From positions 1-22,538 of the forward strand of contig CANPET010000003.1 in NCBI GenBank assembly GCA_947573465.1: a stretch of DNA of 22,538 nt. The letters are read 5' to 3'. Every line of letters starts with the position of its first letter. Within the stretch, counting starts at the first letter, position 1. The position numbers were made by a program, and so were the translations under genes. Positions 16,810-22,538 of this stretch are shown piece after piece. The notes under the pieces were generated by a model that did no database searches, was not told the origin of the DNA, and saw only the letters and a program-made list of their open reading frames with translations. Origin of the DNA: an uncultured Eubacterium sp. (GTDB taxonomy: Bacteria > Bacillota > Clostridia > Lachnospirales > Lachnospiraceae).

Positions 16810-16838
16810 TTGTAAATTCATCTATTAAATGTTAAAAT
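16810..16838 (+). promoter_or_regulatory. Promoter of the small membrane protein gene
   Basis: TTGTAA (16810-16815), 17-nt spacer, TAAAAT (16833-16838) preceded by TGT. It lies in the 82-nt gap after the acyltransferase gene, so the next gene can be transcribed on its own. Confidence 0.65.
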
Positions 16839-16870
16839 ATCACAAGATTAGTGAAATATGGAGGTACAAA

Positions 16871-17332
16871 ATGATTATCAACACACCATTAATGGCTCTT
16901 GGATGGTTTTCAATTACCCTTATAGTGATTGCCGCTGTACTTTTGATAGCTGTTATCGTTCTTTATATTGCGGGTAAAAAAGCCGAGAAAAAACAGGCAG
17001 AACAAGAGCAGGTTATGCAGGAAAATTCACAGTTAATCAGTCTATATGTTTTAGATAAGAAAAAGTTACGCCTGAAAGAAGCCGGTCTTCCAAGTATTGT
17101 AATGGAGCAGGCTCCAAAATATGCAAGACGTGCAAAACTTCCTATTGTAAAGGTTAAAGCCGGTCCTAGAGTAATGAATTTGATTGCCGACGCCAAGGTA
17201 TATGAAACTATTCTTCCAAAACAGGAAGTTAAGGCTAAGGTAAGTGGAATCTACATTACTTCATTCAAAAGAATACGTGGTCCGGTATACGAACCAAAGA
17301 AAAAGAAAAAACTTTTCGGCAGAAACAAATAA
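16871..17332 (+). CDS. Small single-pass membrane protein of unknown function
   Basis: I do not recognise a named family. The 153 residues comprise one membrane helix (about 9-33), a short charged helix rich in Lys, Glu and Gln (about 34-52), a soluble domain (about 53-135) and a strongly basic tail (EPKKKKKLFGRNK). By the positive-inside rule the soluble part is probably cytoplasmic. The ATG at 16871 follows GGAGG by six bases; the longer frame starting at 16829 begins inside the predicted -10/spacer and is rejected. A strong terminator overlaps the stop codon. The basic tail could bind nucleic acid or anionic lipid. Confidence 0.8.
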   Translation: MIINTPLMALGWFSITLIVIAAVLLIAVIVLYIAGKKAEKKQAEQEQVMQENSQLISLYVLDKKKLRLKEAGLPSIVMEQAPKYARRAKLPIVKVKAGPRVMNLIADAKVYETILPKQEVKAKVSGIYITSFKRIRGPVYEPKKKKKLFGRNK

Positions 17333-17378
17333 TAAAAGAACTACTTATACTTCTATAGTTATAAGTAGTTCTTTTATT
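17331..17378. terminator. Bidirectional terminator, 19-bp perfect stem
   Basis: Arms 17331-17349 and 17360-17378 pair without mismatch around a 10-nt loop. The A-run on one side and T-run on the other make it work in both directions. It lies between the convergent small membrane protein gene and DUF1934 gene and overlaps the former's TAA stop. Confidence 0.9.
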
Positions 17379-17414
17379 ATTCTCTTATAATTCAAAACTT
17401 TACCTGTTATAGTA

Positions 17415-17837
17415 CTAGCGATGCGTCGCATTAATTTCCAATTCGTTATCAGATATCTTATTCCCATCAATATGTATCTGATACTTTACCTTTAAATTCA
17501 CATCTCCTCTTATCTGTTCTTCTACATCAACTTTCTCTGTCAGGACTTCTACCACCATATCACCCATTGGTGTACTATAAACGGATTGTCTCATAGCATT
17601 TTGTTCCAGCAATAACCTTCCTTCAATTGCACCTCTTCTGATAATCTCTACCATCTCATCATTAAACTTTATAATATTGCTTGTTTTTTCTTCACTGTCA
17701 TCTTCAATGTTTTCATATAAAATATAATGTTTATTATTTCTAATGTAATGTTTTCCGGCAGCAAGCAATTCAACGTTATCTTTTGTACCTTCTACTTCCT
17801 GTAACCCGGATATTTTAATTACAGCATTTTCTTCCAT
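17415..17837 (-). CDS. DUF1934 (YwiB-like) beta-barrel protein
   Basis: The 140-residue protein matches the DUF1934 family (Bacillus subtilis YwiB), small proteins with a calycin-like beta-barrel fold and no proven role. Visible family features include the N-terminal VIKISGLQEVEG strand, the central IIKFNDEMVEIIRRG, and the end pattern LKVKYQIHIDGNKISDNELEI. No signal peptide is present, so it is cytoplasmic. It starts one base after the murI stop codon, with GGAG inside the end of murI, so both are translated from one message. Confidence 0.88.
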   Translation of the reverse strand: MEENAVIKISGLQEVEGTKDNVELLAAGKHYIRNNKHYILYENIEDDSEEKTSNIIKFNDEMVEIIRRGAIEGRLLLEQNAMRQSVYSTPMGDMVVEVLTEKVDVEEQIRGDVNLKVKYQIHIDGNKISDNELEINATHR

Positions 17838-17838
17838 A

Positions 17839-18654
17839 CTAAAACTCCTCTATATTAATTCTATTGGTCTCGTCAATTTCAAAAGGCATAATTGAATTGG
17901 CAAAACTTTTAAATTTATCCGCAGCATCACTTACATAAAACTCATATACAGGCTTTGCCCCACTATCAGCTCTAAGTCCTTTCTGCTCTAACAATCCACC
18001 CAAGCTAATTGCCGTTTCATAGGCAGGATTCACCAGATTCACCTTTTCTCCCATAATTTTTCCTATGGTGCTTCTCAACAACGGATAATGAGTGCATCCA
18101 AGAATCAGACTGTCAATATTCTGCTCCTTTAATTCATCCAGATATCTTCTGGTAATTTCATCGGTCACGGAATCATGCAGCATCCCTTCTTCTACTAACG
18201 GGCATAACAACGGACATGCCTTACCAATAACTGTAATCTCCGAATCTTTACCACGGATATATTCTGTATAAAGTTTACTATTGATGGTTCCTTCCGTTCC
18301 AATAATACCAATACGTTTATTCTTTGTATTCTCTATTGCGCTTTTGGCACCAGGTTTTACCACACCAATCACCGGAATATCTAATTCAGCCTCGATGGTA
18401 TCTAATGCGAATGCGCTGGCTGTATTACATGCAACAACAATGGCTTTTACATTTTTTGTTTGCAGGAATCTCACTATCTGGCGCGAATATCTGATAATCG
18501 TATCTTTTGACTTACTTCCATAAGGCACTCTGGCCGTGTCACCAAAATATACGATGCTCTCACTAGGCAGCTGTCTTGTTATTTCTCTTGCCACCGTCAG
18601 TCCTCCTACACCGGAATCAAATACTCCTACTGGTGCGTTATTTCTTTTCTCCAT
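17839..18654 (-). CDS. murI: Glutamate racemase
   Basis: This 271-residue cytoplasmic enzyme converts L-glutamate to D-glutamate for peptidoglycan. The N-terminal GVFDSGVGGLTV and GDTARVPYG are family signatures, and both catalytic cysteines are present (C76 in VACNTAS, C187 in GCTHYP, with the neighbouring His). The length is typical. I use the ATG at 18654, eight bases after AAGGG; the in-frame GTG at 18663 overlaps that ribosome site. It is co-transcribed with the DUF1934 gene and diverges from spoIIR. Confidence 0.97.
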   Translation of the reverse strand: MEKRNNAPVGVFDSGVGGLTVAREITRQLPSESIVYFGDTARVPYGSKSKDTIIRYSRQIVRFLQTKNVKAIVVACNTASAFALDTIEAELDIPVIGVVKPGAKSAIENTKNKRIGIIGTEGTINSKLYTEYIRGKDSEITVIGKACPLLCPLVEEGMLHDSVTDEITRRYLDELKEQNIDSLILGCTHYPLLRSTIGKIMGEKVNLVNPAYETAISLGGLLEQKGLRADSGAKPVYEFYVSDAADKFKSFANSIMPFEIDETNRINIEEF

Positions 18655-18681
18655 ATATATCACCCTTCTTTTTGTCTTTTT

Positions 18682-18710
18682 ATTTTACCTTTATTCCTAT
18701 AAATATTCAA
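18682..18710 (-). promoter_or_regulatory. Promoter of murI
   Basis: Minus-strand -35 TTGAAT (18705-18710), 17-nt spacer, -10 TAAAAT (18682-18687). The start point near 18676 leaves a leader of about 20 nt, just enough for the ribosome site. Confidence 0.7.
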
Positions 18711-18717
18711 TAGCATT

Positions 18718-18746
18718 GATTAAAATGTTTTTCTATGGGCAATAAT
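18718..18746 (+). promoter_or_regulatory. Candidate forespore (sigma-F type) promoter of spoIIR
   Basis: GGCAATAAT at 18738-18746 fits the sigma-F -10 pattern GGNNANANT. GATTA fifteen bases upstream is only a partial match to the -35 pattern. In Bacillus subtilis spoIIR is transcribed by sigma-F. No good sigma-A promoter was seen in this 166-nt divergent gap in the plus direction. Confidence 0.35.
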
Positions 18747-18820
18747 CTAAATACATTCGTAAGTCATCTAAAAAAAACAATTATAATTATTTATTTTATT
18801 TGATATATCAGGAGGTCAAA

Positions 18821-19432
18821 ATGAGAACAAAAAAATATGTACCATACATAGTTTTATTTTTAGGAATTATTAGTTTTATTGCATTTTATAAAATGGAAAA
18901 CGCAGGTGCTACCAGTGTTCTTGCAAAGAATACAATCCGGTTTCACGTGCGTGCCAACAGTGATACTGTAGTAGACCAGAATCTTAAAATGAAGGTAAAA
19001 GACGCTGTAGTAAATTACATTTATAAACAGACAGGTGATTTTGCATCTGCAAAAGAGACAAGTCTTTTTATCACACAAAATAATGAAAAGATTAAAAATG
19101 TTGCGCAAAAAGTCATTGATGAAAATGGTTTTGATTATACTGTAACCAGTTATTTTGGAACAGATTCTTTCCCTGACAAGACATACGGTGACATCTTATA
19201 TCCAAAAGGGGAATATACATCCTATACACTTTATATTGGAAAAGGCGAAGGTCATAACTGGTGGTGTGTCCTCTATCCTCCATTATGTTTTGTGGATACA
19301 AGCACCGGAGTCGTTCCCGATTCTTCCAAAGAACGTTTAAAAGAATATCTGACTTATACGCAATATCACACGATTGTAAGGTATAAATTCAAATATTTGA
19401 CATTCTTAAACAAGCTAATTTCTGCCGAATAA
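18821..19432 (+). CDS. spoIIR: Stage II sporulation protein R
   Basis: The 203-residue protein is SpoIIR, the forespore-made signalling protein that triggers SpoIIGA to process pro-sigma-E in the mother cell. It has an N-terminal membrane or signal segment (about 7-23), then the family landmarks IRFHVRANSDT (about 39-49), TYGDILYPKGEY, and GKGEGHNWWCVLYPPLCF (about 140-157), which is the most conserved part. I use the ATG at 18821, five bases after AGGAGG; the longer frame starts at a TTG inside the leader. The gene is alone on its strand, and its presence implies the organism has the spore-formation pathway. Confidence 0.96.
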   Translation: MRTKKYVPYIVLFLGIISFIAFYKMENAGATSVLAKNTIRFHVRANSDTVVDQNLKMKVKDAVVNYIYKQTGDFASAKETSLFITQNNEKIKNVAQKVIDENGFDYTVTSYFGTDSFPDKTYGDILYPKGEYTSYTLYIGKGEGHNWWCVLYPPLCFVDTSTGVVPDSSKERLKEYLTYTQYHTIVRYKFKYLTFLNKLISAE

Positions 19433-19435
19433 ATG

Positions 19436-19513
19436 CCGGTTTATCGCACGCAAAAGAAAAGCAAATGCCTGCTTACGCAGTCGCTTGCTTTTCTCTTGCA
19501 TGCGATAAACCGG
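19436..19513. repeat. 78-nt long imperfect hairpin between spoIIR and ispE
   Basis: The outer arms (19436-19448 and 19501-19513) pair perfectly over 13 bp. The inner arms GCAAAAGAAAAGCAA and TTGCTTTTCTCTTGC pair with one mismatch, and the tip holds CTGC-TTAC-GCAG. The element fills almost the whole gap between two convergent stop codons. No clear U-run follows on either strand, so it differs from the ordinary terminator at 17331. It may still end both transcripts, or it may be a dispersed palindromic repeat. Confidence 0.75.
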
Positions 19514-19516
19514 AAT

Positions 19517-20377
19517 TTATATAAATTTTGTCAGATATAACTGTTCTGTCAATTCTTTCGCTTTCAGCAATTCTACTGTCTGTTCTGCCTTTTCTATATC
19601 ATCATAAAGGCCAAACACAGTAGGACCACTTCCACTCATAATGGAATTTAATGCTCCATTATCTAACATAACAGTTTTAATCTCCTGAATAATAGGATAC
19701 TTCGGTACTGTTATGTCCTCCATAACATTATATAAGCTTTCTGCCAGTTTGTATAAATCCTGTGTCTTAATAGCAGACACCATCGCTTCAATATCCGGCC
19801 TTTTTTCAATCTCATCCGGCTTAATGTTACCATATACAAAAGCAGTGGACACAGACACCGGCGGTTTTGCTATTATCACATGACATTTCGGCGGTGTAGG
19901 AAGCGGTGTAAGAATCTCTCCAATTCCTCTGGCGATTGCAGTTCCACCAAGAATACAGTAAGGGACATCCGCTCCCAGACGTACGCCTCGTTCCATTAAT
20001 TCCTCTTTACTTAAACCTAAATCAAACATTTGATTAACACCTTTCAGCGTGGCAGCGCAGTCAGAACTTCCACCAGCCATTCCACCCGCAATTGGAATTC
20101 TTTTTTTGATTGTTATTTCCAATCCCCGGACAATCCCAAATTCATCCATCAACATCTTGGCAGCCATATATGCAAGATTATCTTTTCCGTTAGATAATAC
20201 TGCGGTATCGGTTCTTACAACAATCTCTGTCCCTTCTACCCGGGTAAGTGTCACATCATCATACACATCTACCATCTGCATGACCATATCCAAATCATGA
20301 TATCCGTCAGGACGTTTTCTGATAACATCTAATCCAAGATTGATTTTTCCATATGCTTTTAACTCTAATTTATCCAT
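19517..20377 (-). CDS. ispE: 4-diphosphocytidyl-2-C-methyl-D-erythritol kinase
   Basis: This 286-residue GHMP kinase phosphorylates CDP-methylerythritol in the non-mevalonate (MEP) isoprenoid pathway. Visible are the N-terminal AYGKINLGLDV with the catalytic Lys (K11), the ATP-binding loop PIAGGMAGGSSDCAAT (about 95-110), the catalytic Asp in LGADVPY (D137) and the C-terminal SGSGPTVFG loop. The length is normal. The ribosome site is weak: AAGGAAG is 16 bases from the ATG and only AGAGA is nearer. It lies 73 nt after the SPOCS-LysM gene and has its own good promoter, so it may be both read-through and independently transcribed. Confidence 0.97.
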   Translation of the reverse strand: MDKLELKAYGKINLGLDVIRKRPDGYHDLDMVMQMVDVYDDVTLTRVEGTEIVVRTDTAVLSNGKDNLAYMAAKMLMDEFGIVRGLEITIKKRIPIAGGMAGGSSDCAATLKGVNQMFDLGLSKEELMERGVRLGADVPYCILGGTAIARGIGEILTPLPTPPKCHVIIAKPPVSVSTAFVYGNIKPDEIEKRPDIEAMVSAIKTQDLYKLAESLYNVMEDITVPKYPIIQEIKTVMLDNGALNSIMSGSGPTVFGLYDDIEKAEQTVELLKAKELTEQLYLTKFI

Positions 20378-20431
20378 TATGTCTCTATACTTCCTTATAT
20401 ACTCTGCACAGTAGAAACCTGCTTCTTCTAA

Positions 20432-20460
20432 AGTATACTTTTTTTATGACCTATTGACAA
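20432..20460 (-). promoter_or_regulatory. Promoter of ispE, -35 box inside the end of the SPOCS-LysM gene
   Basis: Minus-strand -35 TTGTCA (20455-20460, within the last codons of the upstream gene), 17-nt spacer, -10 TATACT (20432-20437). The -10 box lies in the perfect 12-bp palindrome AAAGTATACTTT (20430-20441). Confidence 0.65.
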
Positions 20461-22004
20461 GATTTAATAATCAACAATCTGTCTCCCGGCTTGATTTGTT
20501 CAGACGCCAGTTCATTTACCTGCATAATATTATCGATTGTTGTGTAGTTTTCTTTTGCCAGTTTCCATAAACTGTCACCTTTTTGTACCACATATCCTTT
20601 CAGCATAGGCGCTGCATTAATTTTTTCCATATCAATCGGCTGCTCTTCTATTTCAGATATAAACGCCTTTTTCTCTGACCGGAAAACAATTGTCTCTAAT
20701 GCAACAACAGACTTAATTTCTACCTGTTCGGTGCTAATCATATTTGCACTGACCTGCTCCACTCTCCAATTAATATAATATTTATCTTCCGGCATAATAC
20801 CATCTGCATCAATTCTATGCTCAAAATCAGTCTCTTTACATTGATAACATAACGGATGTGCATCATCTGAAGAAATGTAGATAATACATGCTTTAATTTT
20901 TCCTACAGCCTTTAATCCACTGTCACTGACTACAATATTATCAATTTTCACTTCTGCATCACTGCTGCATATCTGAAGAATATGCCCCTTACTCTGATCA
21001 ATATCCAACTTGACAATATTTTTTGTTCTCGATTCATTCTTGACAAGAAGTTTCTGATACTTTCTCTCTTCAATCACAGGAACCAGATTTGCATCCGGTG
21101 CATAGACATCTTCTAAAACTTCCATTTCTCTCTCTTCGTATATTTTTATATTTAATTTTAGTAAAGCACTGATAGAAATATCTCTTGTTTCATTATCCTG
21201 ATTCATTTCCGCTTCAATATCAACATTATGAAGTGTTGTGTTGATATAAGAAACCAAATCCTCTCTGGCTTCTGCTACATCAATTGTTCCACCAAAGTTA
21301 ATTATTGTATCAACCCATTGCTGTGGCATCCCCTCAGTTTCCGGAATATAAATCAAAAAGACTTTCAATTCACCACCAATATGTATTACTCCATCCAGCA
21401 TTTTTGTATTAATTGTTTTAATCTTGACATCCTGCCAGATTATTTTTTGGATTGCCGGTTTTCCTGATGGCACGGATAATCTCTCGCTAATCCGGAATGT
21501 GTCTGTTTTATCTGCTACAACGCATAAACTCTCCAGACTGCTGTGTTTTGTCATGACGTTATCTCTATGGATATCTGATACAGCTTCTAAATCCTCTAAT
21601 TTTTCTATTGTAATGTTTGCCATAATCTGCACTTTGTATATGTAATTCTTTCCATCGATTAATTTTACAGAAGATGATAACACAATCAGACTTACATCTA
21701 CATTACAATTCTCATCCAGAGAATTTAATTTGATTGTCTCCTCAAAAGGAGTCTCTCCTTCCACTCCTTTTGCCATATCACTATCCCCTGTATAATACAT
21801 CATTCCAAAGGAAATCGTTCCATTTACGATTAACTGATTATTTCTAATAGATGTATTGTCCACACTTACATTTTCGTGATGATTGATGATATTTTCAATC
21901 ATATCATCCGCCTCTGTCAGACTACTTTCATGAGTTACATAAAATGTAGAAATCTCATTTTTTAGTATCTTGCTCATATGAATATTATTCTTTTCCAACT
22001 CCAT
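20451..22004 (-). CDS. SPOCS (DUF3794) repeat and LysM protein
   Basis: The 517 residues contain about three DUF3794/SPOCS units (roughly 35-140, 170-290 and 320-430) and a C-terminal LysM domain (about 470-517, GYVVQKGDSLWKLAKENY...IKPGDRLLII). DUF3794 units occur in spore-coat and spore-envelope proteins such as SafA/SpoVID-like factors, and LysM binds peptidoglycan or cortex, so a role in the spore envelope is likely. No signal peptide is seen, as expected for a protein placed from the mother-cell cytoplasm. AGGGGG lies seven bases before the ATG. The gene follows the PrcB-like lipoprotein by 55 nt and precedes ispE, an order that I recall as common in clostridial genomes. Confidence 0.9.
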   Translation of the reverse strand: MELEKNNIHMSKILKNEISTFYVTHESSLTEADDMIENIINHHENVSVDNTSIRNNQLIVNGTISFGMMYYTGDSDMAKGVEGETPFEETIKLNSLDENCNVDVSLIVLSSSVKLIDGKNYIYKVQIMANITIEKLEDLEAVSDIHRDNVMTKHSSLESLCVVADKTDTFRISERLSVPSGKPAIQKIIWQDVKIKTINTKMLDGVIHIGGELKVFLIYIPETEGMPQQWVDTIINFGGTIDVAEAREDLVSYINTTLHNVDIEAEMNQDNETRDISISALLKLNIKIYEEREMEVLEDVYAPDANLVPVIEERKYQKLLVKNESRTKNIVKLDIDQSKGHILQICSSDAEVKIDNIVVSDSGLKAVGKIKACIIYISSDDAHPLCYQCKETDFEHRIDADGIMPEDKYYINWRVEQVSANMISTEQVEIKSVVALETIVFRSEKKAFISEIEEQPIDMEKINAAPMLKGYVVQKGDSLWKLAKENYTTIDNIMQVNELASEQIKPGDRLLIIKSCQ

Positions 22005-22059
22005 AGTTCTTCCCCCTATCTTTATAACTATCTATAATCTATGTTTGTCTGCTGCTATT

Positions 22060-22473
22060 TTATTCACCAAAAATTACATTTTTATCACTATATTCTATTT
22101 TTATAACGATACACGGATATGTATTTGTTTCATTATTCGTATATTCTTTCGGTCCCTCAAACTCCGTCTTTACATAAATTGCATTTTCTGTCTCATACAT
22201 TTCCCTGACCTTAATGCTGTATCCATCATATTTTTGTCTTCCATAACCAATTATAATATAAGTATATTGATTATCTGAATACGTTACTTTAAACTCTTTT
22301 TCTTTCCGTTCTTCTATCATCTGTTGAATTTCAGCGGGTACTTCACTTTCAGCCACTACTGTAAATTCAATATCATTCGTTTTTTTCGTTTTTATCTTTT
22401 CCAGACCACAGGCTGTAGTTATTACAATACAAACCAATAATGTAATGAATAACTGAAATTTATTTTTCCGCAT
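22060..22473 (-). CDS. PrcB-like lipoprotein (protease-complex subunit family)
   Basis: The 137-residue protein has a lipoprotein signal peptide with lipobox TTAC, C22 being the lipidated residue. The C-terminal half (about 70-125, YIIIGYGRQKYDGYSIKVRE and the EGP motif) matches the PrcB C-terminal domain. That family is named after a subunit of a Treponema surface protease complex; in Firmicutes its role is not known, and no partner protease is visible here. The ribosome site is poor (GGTG eight bases before the ATG). A large palindrome lies directly upstream. It is probably the first gene of the set with the SPOCS-LysM protein. Confidence 0.85.
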   Translation of the reverse strand: MRKNKFQLFITLLVCIVITTACGLEKIKTKKTNDIEFTVVAESEVPAEIQQMIEERKEKEFKVTYSDNQYTYIIIGYGRQKYDGYSIKVREMYETENAIYVKTEFEGPKEYTNNETNTYPCIVIKIEYSDKNVIFGE

Positions 22474-22479
22474 AAAGAA

Positions 22480-22517
22480 ACACCATAATATATCTTTATT
22501 AAAATATATTATGGTGT
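22480..22517. promoter_or_regulatory. 14-bp-arm palindrome overlapping the promoter region of the PrcB-like gene
   Basis: Arms 22480-22493 and 22504-22517 pair perfectly around a 10-nt centre. A consensus -35 TTGACA on the minus strand (22517-22522) touches the outer edge, so the palindrome would cover the spacer, the weak -10 (TAAAGA at an 18-nt spacing) and the start point. This suits a repressor operator. If transcription comes from farther upstream it would instead form an RNA hairpin just before the weak ribosome site. Confidence 0.6.
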
Positions 22518-22538
22518 GTCAATTTTATTCTTATTTAC

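Noticed and set aside
1..22538. CRISPR array, insertion sequence, prophage or tRNA
   Set aside because: No regularly spaced repeats, transposase or integrase motifs, terminal repeats or cloverleaf sequence were seen on either strand.

Overview
The window looks like chromosomal DNA from a low-GC, spore-forming Firmicute of the Lachnospiraceae/Clostridia type. It is AT-rich with strong AGGAGG ribosome sites, and it carries spoIIR, a SPOCS (DUF3794)-LysM protein and non-mevalonate ispE. No rRNA, tRNA, insertion sequence, phage gene or CRISPR array was seen. The species cannot be fixed from sequence alone.

Region 1 (positions 1-14759, all minus strand, transcribed right to left) is one long carbohydrate-use operon behind a single good promoter at about 14731-14759. 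In transcription order it encodes: a solute-binding lipoprotein (SBP1); a giant membrane-anchored solute-binding protein with two N-terminal beta-sandwich domains (SBP2); a MalF/MalG-type permease pair; an exported NHL-propeller/TPR/YIP1 membrane protein; a membrane-anchored DUF5696 protein with glycosidase-like layout; a second MalF/MalG pair; and a secreted GH16 beta-glucanase cut by the left edge. Most gene joins overlap or are under 20 nt apart. Two larger gaps hold RNA hairpins: one after SBP1, one before the GH16 gene. No ATPase and no regulator is encoded here, so the transporters must borrow a shared MsmK/MalK-type ATPase. The combination of two permease pairs, two binding proteins and two large accessory membrane proteins is the most interesting part of the window. 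I infer a surface machine that binds, trims and imports beta-glucan-derived oligosaccharides. The substrate is inferred only from the GH16 enzyme and the neighbouring surface glycan-binding protein.

Region 2 (about 14658-16071) holds the operon's control region, with promoter, tandem AAACGAT repeats and several palindromes. It also holds a separately transcribed surface protein (15020-15784) with a jelly-roll carbohydrate-binding-like domain and a C-terminal anchor of sorting-signal type. That gene has its own promoter and terminator.

Region 3 (16072-22538) is housekeeping and sporulation DNA. Plus strand: a PlsC-type acyltransferase and a small membrane protein of unknown function. Minus strand: murI followed by a DUF1934 gene. 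Plus strand: spoIIR. Minus strand: a PrcB-like lipoprotein, a SPOCS-LysM protein and ispE. A 19-bp terminator stem separates the first convergent pair, and a 78-nt imperfect hairpin fills the spoIIR/ispE gap. Several annotated starts are moved inward from the longest ORF because the ribosome site sits inside the extended reading frame (SBP2, MalF-2, plsC, the small membrane protein, murI, spoIIR).
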